Assembly: GCF_001949145.1 (NCBI RefSeq)
Contig: NW_019091380.1
Coordinates: forward strand, 2,372,291-2,414,882
Source of the DNA: Acanthaster planci
Lineage: Eukaryota > Echinodermata > Asteroidea > Valvatida > Acanthasteridae
Direction of reading: 5' to 3'
DNA length: 42,592 bases
Both the position numbers and the translations under genes were made by a program. Shown here one piece after another: positions 1-12,000 of the stretch. The notes under the pieces were generated by a model. That model searched no databases and was not told the DNA's origin. It saw nothing but the letters and a program-made list of their open reading frames with translations. Within the stretch, counting starts at the first letter, position 1. Every line of letters begins with the position of its first letter.

Positions 1-173
1 CCCAATAACACTATGAAATGTGATTTAACAGCACCTCTGTTGCCGTAACATACATAGGGATGTATTACGTGTGGTGTACCAAAACGGTCAAATGGTCCAA
101 AATGGATTTTTTCAGTGGTCATTAACCCAACGTTTTTCGCAATTTAATCGAGAAGTATATCTTGATCTTCCAG
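1..173 (+). other. Intron of the peroxidase gene
   Basis: No coding similarity is visible upstream of the splice acceptor at 172-173 (TTCCAG). The stretch is AT-rich and is read as the 3' part of an intron of the peroxidase gene whose earlier exons lie outside the window. Confidence 0.6.
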
Positions 174-2027
174 AGACGGTTTTGATTTGACAGCGCTGAA
201 TATTCAGCGAGCACGTGACCACGGTTTACCGGGCTACACCACCATCAGAAAGGACTTCTGTGAACTCGGCGAGATTAATAGTTTCCGGGACCTTTTCGAC
301 GACGGCGTCATGACACGACAAAACTTCAGGAATCTGAGAGATACATATGCGTAAGATTTTGTCATCACTTTAATCACATCTTGAGTGTCATGATCGAGGG
401 TGTAAACTTTCGTCATTGACGAGATGATGATAGAAAAAAATATTACAAATTTCAATCTGTTAGACATTCGAAAAGTGGGTCCATGCATGGGGTGTGTGCG
501 AACAAGACTCATAATTGACTTTTCACTTTAAGTATTTATTTGTGTAACGTGGAGCTTTTTTCCTCTCTGTCTCATTTATTAAGACCGATGACACCCAAAG
601 TACCAGTTAATTTTGGAAACGCGCACAGCTGCATACATCTGGTATTCTTTTTCAAAATTTCATAGAGATCCTGTCACATTCCAAGATTGAAGGATAACAG
701 ATGGAATTTCATACCTTGATGCAGCGCATTTCATTGTTTGTTGCTTGTTTAACCTTCTGTGCCTCTTTTTTACCTTTTGATGATGTTCGTTCCCATAGTG
801 ACGTAAGGGACATAGATGCTTTCGTGGGCTTCGTCCTCGAGAAACCTCTCCCTAACGCCTTGGTCGGACCGACTCTAGCCTGCATCTTCGCCGATCAGTT
901 CCGCCGACTGAAATTCGGCGACCGTTTCTTTTACCAGAGCTTGGGTCAGTTCACTCCAGGTATGGAAAGGGACCTTTGCCAGTAACTTCTTAAGACTTTA
1001 TACTGTTTCATATCAGGTTTTAATAAAGGCATCCCAAAGGAACGGCACTCTTAAATCCTCCACCCAAAAGGTTCACCAAGCCTCTACCCTACTACTTTGA
1101 CGATGTTCTCTTGTACTCCCTTCACCTTTTAGACCATTACGCTAGAAGGCACAGATCCTGGAGCTCCTGGAGGAAACATTTCTCCTCCCACAACTTTTAA
1201 AGGGCGTCGACCATGGGCTCTCCTTCACTCCCCGAAATGAAGCATCAAACAAATCAATGTCTTTGTCTATTACAGGGCTCCTTTATACCAGAAAGCTTTC
1301 TGATTTTATTTTTACAACCATCTACGGACTCAATTCAACGCCGGGGCCTTAACATTACACGCGTTCTGTTGACTGTTATTCACATGCAGCGCAAATACAA
1401 GAGATCGAAAAAGCCAGCATGGCCAGATTGCTTTGTGATAACGTCGAGGCAGTCGATGAAATCCAACCGTACATATTCATGAAGGCTAGAAATTTTGGGA
1501 ACTTGGAGAGACGTCAACAGGGAAAAAGAGGGTAAGCAAAAGAAGAAAATTATTCGAAAAATATCGGGTAGGACACAATCTAAAGATTATGAAGCGGCTT
1601 AATTGAGAATGCATGTAGCAATGATATTCGTCCTGAACTACAAATGTGTGGAATTAGATGGGAATCAGAATTCATGGGGAAATGTCTAGAATGTTGGGGT
1701 ATTTAAGAAACTCGCTAACATAGAAGCTATAGAAGTAATTAGTTTGTGGGATTGAAGCGCTGTCTGAACGATACGCCGCTTGCACTAAAAGGCCCATTTT
1801 CTGAATTCATCCCAAAATGTCAAAGTTCGACTCGATAGATCCAAAGCCTGATGCTTCTATTTTTTCCCGCTCTCTCTAGACCGTACACCTCCTTCTACGA
1901 GTACAGCAGGTCTGGTGCCTGGCCGCATAAACGAGAAACTGTACTGGAGGGATTGGATAACAGGAGAGTGTCCTGCACCGCGACCTCGGGTGAGATACCT
2001 GTGGTGGACCTCTCCAAGTTCGTTTAG
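174..2027 (+). CDS. Animal haem peroxidase, C-terminal part (5' end outside window)
   Basis: Four spliced exons are joined in consistent phase: 174-350, 799-959, 1390-1531 and 1880-2027, with TAG at 2025-2027. The joined reading frame encodes the C-terminal third of an animal haem peroxidase (peroxidasin/myeloperoxidase-like superfamily). Diagnostic blocks are [14 protein letters not shown] in the first exon, DIDAFVG...[17 protein letters not shown] and [14 protein letters not shown] in the second, LLCDN in the third, and the family-typical ending NRRVSC in the last, followed by a 13-residue tail. By family knowledge the Asn of LNIQR hydrogen-bonds the proximal haem histidine. That histidine and the distal catalytic residues would lie upstream of base 1. 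The enzymes use hydrogen peroxide to oxidise halides or proteins and are usually secreted or on membranes. An in-frame TAA overlaps the third donor, but the acceptor at 1878-1879 restores the conserved ending, so splicing is preferred. The exact subfamily cannot be named from this fragment. Confidence 0.9.
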
Positions 2028-2260
2028 ACAACACGCCGGTCGAAGCACATATTATGCTTGAAAAGAATATCAAAGAATCGAAAGAAAGCGACTAGTTTAA
2101 GTCATATAAACTGAAGGGTGAAGGGTTTCAGGGTATGGTGCTTTTGCATTTATGTAGTTTTCAGGGAACAAACAGAACACTTATTGAATAACTTTAAATG
2201 GCTTCTAGATGGGAACCAACAATGTTGGGGGAGGTCAATGAAATCCCCTTCAAGAAATGG

Positions 2261-2266
2261 AATAAA
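2261..2266 (+). terminator. Candidate poly(A) signal of the peroxidase gene
   Basis: AATAAA lies 234 bp after the peroxidase stop codon. Position and motif fit a cleavage/polyadenylation signal. No transcript evidence is available. Confidence 0.35.
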
Positions 2267-5200
2267 TTAGTTCTGACATCTTCAGTCAGGTAGATGCACG
2301 CACATTCAGTGCAATATTTGGTATTAGTATGATTTGTGCAGAATTGCCTGTTGTGTATTTGTAAACGCGCAGGTAACATGTTAAAGCAGCGTGTACGTGG
2401 GTAATTTCAAGGGTTTTCTAATAACATTAGTTTTACAGAATGGTGGAGTTTATTTTAATTTAATTTAGTCTGTACCTTTAAGTTTAGAAGCAAATTTGGT
2501 GTTGTTCTATTTACATTGTTGTTGCTCTGTTTTGCCCTACAACTTCGTTTATGGATAAATGCACATTTGATGTAATTGTTTGTTCACCAATTATTGAGTT
2601 ACATTCATTGCACACAGTTTATCGATCTGATGTTCACACAGACATACACTGACTGTTGTGTTAGTTGGAGGTCATATTTTTGACGTTTATCGGAAACTAA
2701 TAATGTTAATTGAGGTGAAGGTTTATTCAAAGATCGCACGACATATTTACCCATTTTTAGTTTTTTCGCAGCATTCTTTAAAGATAAGTCACTTTACAAA
2801 AGAGACCACAAGGAAAAATTACGTTTAATACAGAAGCAATAGAGATATTTCTGAAGGTTTTTATCTAGCGTATTGATAAAAATTTACATCCTTGCACATT
2901 TTATTCTTACTGTGACAGACTTAACCTTGTCTATAATATTCATACAGTAATGACAAGGTTTTCGTTAAAATGGTTACATAATTCCAATACAATCGTTTCC
3001 TTTCAATAAATATATGAACGAGCTCTCCTCTCAAGTTTCTGCAGATTTTTTAGACAGAGATCACAATTTATCTAAATGCTGTATTTTCGAAACGCCGGAA
3101 AATCTTAAGCTCTCTCCGCCCCCCGTCTCTTTCAAATCCCCCTTAAACCCCCACCCACTACTGCGGCTCATAAAGATCGCGCACTCTCTTCAAAATCATC
3201 TCTCTAAAATCTCTTATGTACTCTCTTAACTGTGACTCGCTCTGTTACATATATATTTTTATTAAACGGTTCAGTGCATCCACATTCTCTTGCATTCCCA
3301 CGCTGTATTCAATAGATTCATCAAGGTCGACATACCATCTGTTGACTCAACCAAACTTTTTTCTTACTTGGTGAAAGCAATGTGTATTAGGTGTACAAAG
3401 AATGAAGATTTCACAAACCGCTGATCGATTCATCATTTCGGATTTTAAACTCTCTCCATGGCGTGTCTCTTTATTCAAGGTTCAATTTTCTTCTTAATTT
3501 TTAAATGAGTAAGAAAACTGCGACATTGTGGGAGTGGTGGCGTTGACTACGCGAGATGGAAGGACGGAGAGATTTTTATAGAGATAGGCCGCATATGAAG
3601 TACTTGGCTAAGACTTGAAATTACACACGACTCTATGGGAACTGGCTTCGGTCTCTACCATAACTTCGGACACGGCCTAATTTAGTCTTGGAGAAAGTGT
3701 GCAATCTGTGAGCCGCGCCGTTAAAAGAATGGTAAGGATTTCAGAGAGATGCTCCAGTACTGGCGGACTATGGAGGTTTTGCGTGGAAGCCATCTTGCAT
3801 TGCAGTTCTTTTGTGTCACGGGGAAGCCTCCTTTGTGAATACCCTCTGGAACATAAGTACTGGCCCGTAAGATGGCAGCATGCATGCATATCTTCTATTT
3901 ACTGTATTTGAGCTGGCCAATAACCAGGCTTGGAACAGAATCACTCATCGGACTACAAAACAAAAGCTTGTACATTAAAACCCGCCCACTGATGCGGGAT
4001 GTTCATCACAAGGTTGCACTTTTATTCGACAAACATTATGGCTGCCTGGTGCGAGTTATAAGATCCAAACGCGACTTTTTGGAGCAAAAAATGATTGTTT
4101 TCGGGGAGTAAAATAATGAACTTTTACTATACCTTTTGCGGTCTTTCAGGGGTATAAGTAAAGCACGACGGGGGGGGGTTCCCTCGGGCCAGACGGAAGT
4201 GAAATACTGGCAGTCCTAACTTGGTTGTGGAACTAATAAGAAGCCATTGTAAGCATACCTCTTGCCGGCGATTACGTCAACAAGGCAGCCTATTCAGACA
4301 CTCATGAAGGTAGACTTCACAAAATACCATTGAATTAAGTGTCTGATGATTGGGACAAGAAGCCTTCAAGAAGCAAGTAATCTAACATCCGGAACAAGAT
4401 ATGGGACGGAGGAGAGAACCCATCCCCTCCTTTGTGTCGGCCACTGTTTGACCGGAATCTCAAGAGTTCTTTTCAGACTTCGGGGAGGGGGACTGTCTGT
4501 AGAGTTTTGACTCTAGGTATACCAGGCAAGATATGGGACAGAGGGGTACCCCCCCTTACCTATCCAATCCCTACATTTGAAGCAAGATATGGGATGGAGA
4601 GAACACCCCCGCCTTTGTGTTGGTCATTGTTTGATCGGAATCTCAGGAATTCTTTACAGACTTCTGAGGGGATGTGTTAGGTAACAATAGTCTAAAGGCA
4701 GGGGGGGGTTCTCTCCGTCCCATATTTTGCTTCAAATGAAATGACTCTAGGAAACGTATTATGTATAGAATAATTTGAACAGTAAACAAGAGAGGATATT
4801 CGTTCCACTGTAATTATTGTGAACATAACCTTACCCGGGGCACAAGGAAACCGACATCATCGTCCTAGCGGAGAAAGGCCAGCGTATGGCAGGCACCAAA
4901 TCAGACAAAATAATTCACTAGGTATGCAACGGTTGATTGTAGTGTACCAATTGTGGGCATCTAAACTACGAAATTATATAAACACATGTAATAATGTGGC
5001 CCTTGGAAATTCTTTGAGTTCCTCATCTTCCATTGAGCCTTGAACCGGCCTGGTTCAAAAGCTGGTCAACACTTTCATAGCAATGTTTTCAATGTAATGC
5101 AGGCTCTGGGAGAGCTTTACGCTATGTCAAAGCCACACATTATCCACTCTTGTAATGACATCACCCTGCTCAGAAAAGTGTAAATTATTCTTAACAATTT

Positions 5201-6010
5201 ACGGTAAACTACGCATTTTCAAAGAATGTAAAGTTAACTGTATATCTTTTTAGCGTGTACAGGTAAGTATACATTCTTTAAAAAAACAAACGATCAAATC
5301 GGTAGTTTGCCCATTGAACAGGTTAGCAATCAAACTGCCATTTCTTCAGAAAAAGATTACGGCTGAATGTTAAAGATGATTAACTGGGCATTCTTCCTCG
5401 AATAGGAATGACGCAACTTACTTTTTTTTTCTCTTTAACTCAGAACCCAGTCCTTAACAAAAGATTATTCCGACACTGTGTGACCACAACTCTTTCCAAT
5501 CACATGCACTCAACAAGTGAGGCAGTATACGAGTTTTGCTTAGTATACAAGTTTACGCTGTATCGTAACTATGTGGCTAAAGTGACTCATGCACTAAACG
5601 GGAAGTGGATTTAGCGTGTAACTGGCTAGGTAAGTCAGATGAGACCTTGGATGGCAATGTTGTGTCCACAACCAATGCACTGGGGCCCAGGTCAGCACTT
5701 GGTCCCAGATGCTAGGCCAGATTGATGGGCCACTCCTTTTAGTTATACAAAACAGGCTAATTAATTCACAAGACAGGGACATGGAACCCCAATCAAGGCC
5801 AAGTATCCACAACTAGGACCAAATACGATCCCTGACCGCTTGTCAACCACTGGTAAACTGTTGCCCAGAGCCCATGATGTATTTTGTGCACAGGTTACCT
5901 GGGACATTGACCAGGAGCTGACAAAATGTCCAGATCAAACTTGGCTCAAAATCAACAGTTAGGACGCAAGCCCTTATTTTACGAGGAACACTTCTTGCTG
6001 GAACTGCCTT
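2267..6010. other. Intergenic region between converging genes, no gene recognised
   Basis: All open frames here are short and none matches a family I recognise. The region holds a C/CT-rich stretch near 3100-3220, G-tracts at about 4170 and 4700, and a small degenerate repeat at 4387-4740 listed separately. It separates the 3' end of the peroxidase from the 3' end of TTLL12. Confidence 0.6.
4387..4740. repeat. Degenerate tandem repeat of ~190 bp with an inverted end
   Basis: A unit beginning CAAGATATGGGA recurs at about 4395, 4527 and 4583. The first and last copies continue with a shared block (CCTTTGTGT, TTTGA.CGGAATCTCA, TTCTTT.CAGACTTC) over about 95 bp, offset by roughly 190 bp. At 4703-4739 part of the unit returns inverted (CTCTCCGTCCCATATTTTGC then TTCAAATG), mirroring 4574-4600. 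This could be a rearranged transposon or a local duplication. Confidence 0.6.
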
Positions 6011-9000
6011 TCAGAAGAGCTCCTTGACGGGCCTGTCCTTGATGTCTCCAAGGAAGAGTGTACTGAAGATGTCGTCAAAGAACTCCTCCCTGTGCCAAGT
6101 AGCTCTCTCACAGTCTGGGAAGTAATTGCACTCCAGCAAGACTGGCTGGATGATTTTCTTCCCTACAACAAGACAAAAAAGTAACAATACATAAAACAAA
6201 ATTACAGTCGGTGAAGTCACAAGTGCCAACAGTGTCAGTGAACAATGAGGACAGTATGTCTTTGTCACAGTTTGGGACTTGAGACTTCATGGTTTGTGAT
6301 TGGCTGATTGAGACTTGATTGTGACCACTGGACGTAATGTCATTACTTTTGCTGTGTCCTTCCACTACTACTGTTATGGCCCCACACCATGTACAAATGG
6401 GCCATCTCTCGCAGAAGCTGTGACCCATCTTAGCATGATGTCCTGAAATACGGACAAAGGAAAAATTCTGTCTGGACCATGAACACAAGTTATTTCCCTT
6501 ACACATGCCTTGCCCAAACTGCTGTTGCCCCGTTTTTATAGCCTGATATCCAGTGTGTCCATGGCACTTAACCATGGACAGACAAGTGATCCCTCTCAGC
6601 TGTGGCTTACCAGCACTGTCTGTGTCCCACTTCAGCATGATATCCAGAGCGTACATGGCCCTGGACCATGGACAATGGGTGATCCCTCTCGGAGGCGGTT
6701 TGGACACAGCTGCCTGGAAGAACTCTTGGATCATGTCGTGAATACTGGCCTCAACCTCATCCCACTCATAGCCGGGGTTTTGCTGATTGAAGTGACCAGG
6801 AAACTCATGCCACAGCATCTGAATAAAAAAAGTTAACAAAACAAGATGTGGAAAGCAAGCATTTTAAACAAAAAAAGTGAATGACATTTTCTTGAAAACT
6901 TTTATTGTTCACAGTGTGACAATACAATAATTTACTCTGACCTTTGACAGATCTGAAAACCCTAAATTTGTAAACTGGAGATAATTTTGAAGATGACGAT
7001 GGTGCAGATTGCAGGTGTTGTTAATCCTCTGAACTGTTGTGGATATGGAAAGGCAAATTGAATTGGACATGTTTGAACAGGTTGATGATTGTAAGGCAAT
7101 GTGAGGTAGGCAGTGGTGTTGCTGGGTAGTAGAGGTGATAGGGGACAGTGGTGGTGTTGTATGGTAATGGTGGTGTGGGGCAGTGGTGGCCACTGTGAAG
7201 TGACCGTGGTGTGATAATGGGCTGCGGTGGTGATTTTCGGGGTAATGCTTGTTATTTCTACTCCAAGATCTCATTACCTGATAAAAATTTTCCCCTGGCT
7301 CGTTTGCGGTATAGTTCATGACTGTGAAATGTTTGCTGTAGTCATCCAGGGTGTCTAACGAAAAAGGCCTGTGACATCCAAAGAATTCACAAGTTTTTGT
7401 TAAACAACAGCCCAAGATATCTCTGAGAGGGATAAAAGTGGTAGTAAAAAAAGCCTTAAGAACTTTAACAAAACTAAAATGTTAGAAACTGATAAAGTTT
7501 TACGGATTTCAATATACTTTCAGTTTCAAGGAAAACAGTTCCATTGTATTTCTGAAGTCTAAATGCTCTCACAATACGGGCGATTCACAAGAGTGTGCCA
7601 CCAAGAGTTTGCAACACACTGGCCAATCATAACGTGCGAAATTTGTCGACCATTTCCAAACGTGCATTGGGTTGACAAATTTCGCGCATTGTGATTAGCC
7701 AATGCGTTGCAAACTCTTGGTGGCGCACTACTATGAAACGGCCATATTCTTTCAATTATTCACAGACTCACGTGTATTGCTAATGCATTTTGATTATATG
7801 ATAGAGATTAATATCACAATTTGCAATGCTGGATTTTGTCTGGGGAAAATAAATGTATTTTACAGCAAACCCTTCATCAGAAACTTTCCAATGGTTTCAC
7901 TTACTTGTTTGCGAATCGAAGCCAGAATATCTTGTATGCATAAACTTTGAGAGGCTTAACTGATGTGAAAAGCACTATGTAACGAACATCAAACTTGACT
8001 GGACCAATGCCATCGCGGACAAAGAGAACAGGATCAGTCAGGTACTCACAAGCAACCTGTATCAAAGACAGGCATTATCTTGGGCTACAATACCTACTTT
8101 TTCAGCCATTTTGGTGTGGCTGCCTACAAAAAAGAAAATGCAATAATGAGCTAATCTGAATAAAAACTTTAAGGACTTATTCTCTAACAAACTGACTGAA
8201 TGACCCACCAACTAACCAACCACAACACTAACCCTTGAACTCACCCTGACTGACTAGCCTGACTAGTTAGTTGGTGGGTGAGCTGGTCAGTCAGTCAGTT
8301 GACTGGCTGACTGATAAATGAACGCTGAATTGATCAAACAATTGAGAGTCCAGTCGACTATCAGGTTTACCTTGGGCACATCGGTTTCTGTCTGTCTGAT
8401 GATTTGGTTGAGATTGCTGGCCACCGTGGTATCCAGACCTCGCGCAAGATTGAAAGGCTTGCAAATCCATATATTGGGTGCACCTCTGAAACCAATTAAA
8501 AAACCAAACTTTAAATTTCAGCAGTAAAATACAATTGATGACTCTCACAGACCCTTAGTGGCACAGTTGGAATCAAAGACATCAAAGTTTCCATTGTTGA
8601 CCAGCACTACGCACTGAAATCGGAGGATCAAAGCATGCTTCTCCGGTGGGGTGCATTTAAAACTCGTGCAGGAGTAATCTAAAAGAGACGGGCTCTTTTG
8701 GAATATCACATTTCTTGGGGGAAGACGCTCAAAATCTCTCAGTTGTCCAATACCCAATTTTTTGGAAGCCTGAGTTAAATCTGACATAGGGTTTGCTTGT
8801 TCACACTAAGTTCTGTCATTTATAGTTCATGTCCGCGTGAGTGTCAACCTGAGTGTACTGCCACTTGGAAAGTTACCATTTTTGGCTGACCTGTCCCAGA
8901 AAAATGGGCATTTTTGTGAGAACACTTTGTAAATTTTTACTCAGTTGTAGTTGAAATGACTGTAAGATATTACTGGAAAAAAAAGCTCGCAAGGCTTCAA

Positions 9001-12000
9001 TTAAAAAGGAGAATAAATTCTGCCTCCATTCTTTTCGGAAGTTGCACTTTAAGTTACACTGACCTCAGAAAATAACAGTAATATAAACACCAATGCTTGA
9101 AAAGAGCCTACAGGATGGTATGACTTGTGGCATGTCAGCATCTAGTGGAACCAAGCAGAGCTTAGAGAACAGCCACAACTTTGGAAATGATATGATGTTA
9201 TCTTTACTGAGAAAAATGATACAACTTTGAAAAGTTGAGGAAAAGCTTTGAGTTTCCTGTGACGTTTCTTTTTGGTGTATTTAACAAGGAACAACTTGTA
9301 AATGGAAAGGTTTGAAATTCACAGTTTGACTTGCTTTTTCTCTTGCTGCTGGAAGTAGGAGACAAACTGGGGCAAGTTGTTCCACAGGTCAAAGGTCACT
9401 GGCAGCCATTTTGGGCCACAGCTTGCCCCTAATTGGTCTTTCCCTGCTGCCCTTCTGGAAGTGAGCGCCAACATGTCCTTGGTGACAATCAGCTTCTCTC
9501 CTGGGAACTGACTGACGTACTGGTGTGTATCATTGGACAGCTTTCTGTCACCATATTTATCACAGGGAAAAAAAAAAAATTAATTTCAAAACATCCTTCA
9601 CCAATACTTCCAAATACATGTAACTTTATAAAACTGTACTTCCAGTGTTTTCTTCCATTCAATTAAACCTCACAGATATTTTTTTATCACGTGTGAAGGT
9701 ATTATTTTAGCCCCAAACTTTGACTTTCAGAAACATTCCAAGTTATAGGGGCCAACTTTTGGTATAAACCTAAATTGCCACAAATACCAATTTTTGTACA
9801 AATATTTCTCACATCATATTTTTTTCCAACCCTCCGAGGTGCACCTATGGAGTAATATTTGCTGCCACAACAGGCTGGGCACAATGGCTAAATTCACTTT
9901 CAACACACAGTCCACCTCAGACTCCCCTGACTTTTTTGTGCATGACCAAAACCAGTGGGGATTTGCATGTTGAAATGTCAGCCGGAGGTTTGCTTGATAT
10001 TTCAAAGCATTAGCCATTCCTGCGCACACAGACAACAAGATTGGTTGAAACTTGGCAAAGAGTAGTTAAAATCAAACACGAAGTTACGGGAGAATTTATA
10101 GAAGTGAGAACAGAATAGCCCAGGTCTTTACTGCACACAGGGCTTCGTGGAACTCCAAGATTTCTATACGACAAGAAAGCTGTTGATTTCCTGCAAAGTG
10201 GGCATTTCCGAGAATTCAGCAAGATTCCAAGTGAAAAAACCAAGGAACATAGATAGAACTATTGGAAATTCCTCTTCACAGCGTCCAAACCTGAAATCTC
10301 TGAAAGTCTCTTTTACAAAGAGGATATCCGCTTCCTCCTCTTTGTCGACAAACTCAAAGCGCGGATGATGCAGGTTGGCCAGGGTCTGCGGGTGGTCGCT
10401 GTATACCCTGAGCTGGCCACTAATGTCGCGCAAGACAGGATTTGCCCCAACTTCTGGTGAAATGCAATTACAGACACGGGTCATGTAGTCCAGGTCCGGC
10501 TCAGGCTGAACCGTGTCGATGTGGGTCAGGTCGCAGGGTTGCCATGGCAACAGACGAATCTGTCGCATCAGTGAGTCCTGTGCTGGGAACGCATAGTCCA
10601 CAGTGACATCATCTGGAGGGAGAATTTCCCATGGTCAATAAGCGTGGCTTTATTTCAGTCTTAGTTCCAAATACAAATGAAAGTTCTGCACGGTCTCTAA
10701 GGTTTCCCCTACGTGGAATCTTTTCTTTTATTCTAGAATATGAAAGTGAAAAGGGAACTTTGTGTTTCATACCTGGTTTTGCCCTTATTCTGACACATAT
10801 ATTCACATTGTACAGCCGAGAGTTTAAAAAATATCAGAACTTTCCTTAGGTGAGAATCGAGCCCATGATTTACTACTTTACTAGGGTAGATGNCACCGAG
10901 TTTGCTGGGACCGGGCAGCTGGCCAAGACAGTAGTGGGTACCTCAAGAAATCAGTAATAGTTTTGACTATGTTGTTGGTGAGTACGTACATGTACCCAAC
11001 ATGCTCCTAAGAAGTCATCATATATGTGTATTTACCTCCGTATTCCAGATCTCGGAGTGGGAAGAGAAGAGAGTAGGCAATCTGATGAGGAACGTAGAAG
11101 AAGGGTACCAGTCGACAGCTTGGAGTGTCATCATGTAGTATTTGGGAGCCAAACTCGTCCAGTATGTACCACACAGGCTGCCTGTCTTCAGCTATCAGGC
11201 CCTACAGAGAAAGGAAGAGTCTGGTATGCTCACGTTTCCAATCCCCAACTTTTGGCTTCTCTCACAATTTTTGTCCTGGAAAAGGACATGCTTGTGACAT
11301 GTGGGAATTAGCAACCTTTTTCTTGGGGGGGAGATTACTTCAGCGTTTTTTCATTTTGTGAAGTATTGTGACTTTTAAATTGTTTTTAAATATTCAGCAA
11401 TAAATGCAAGTGTAAAGTCAGTTCTTGACATATGGTGAAAAGGGAAAAACTCTTAAGAAAACCAGCGTATGAGGAGAAGAGTTATAAAATCTGTTATTAA
11501 AATCGGCTACAGCCGCCGTAAAATTTGAGATCCTCAGCCCGCTTTTCAGCTATTATTCTCGGCCCACCCTTGAGCGAACACGGTGAAAGAAAGCAGACCC
11601 TGGCTCTTGTACATATGGTAATTGGTCTTTGTGTGTAGTCCAGAAATGAAAAGACCGATTTGCATCATAATCACCAGCTTCACAAGAGTCCCACTTTGAA
11701 AAGAGGCAACGGGAATGTGGAAGGGTGAGTAGAGCCGCATGCCACCGAACAATCAGCCTTTTCACCGTGTAATTCAAAGCGTGCAGAGCACACAGGGCCA
11801 CAAACTGCAAATTTGTGGTTTGGCAGGTGGCCTTCGTGGCTAAGTGAGGCTGGAATTCTTGGAGTTGGCTTTCGGGAAGAAATTTCTGTCGTCAAGGGGT
11901 TAACGAATACTCTGCTAAAAACCCCTCACAAGAAACTTCTTACACTTGGCCTAGTCTTGGGCATTTTTCTCACACCAACAACTGTCTACAGTGCCATCGT

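Noticed and set aside
3014-4111. Several small open frames in the peroxidase-TTLL12 interval
   Set aside because: All are short and overlap on both strands, without family motifs or splice partners.
6108-6839. A 243-codon open frame on minus
   Set aside because: It is TTLL12 exon 10 read through its intron (donor at 6610-6609) towards exon 11. Only the first 69 codons are coding.
10538-10551. A perfect GTTGCCATGGCAAC palindrome, identical to an RFX X-box
   Set aside because: It lies inside TTLL12 exon 5 and encodes the conserved LPWQP, so protein constraint explains it without a regulatory role.
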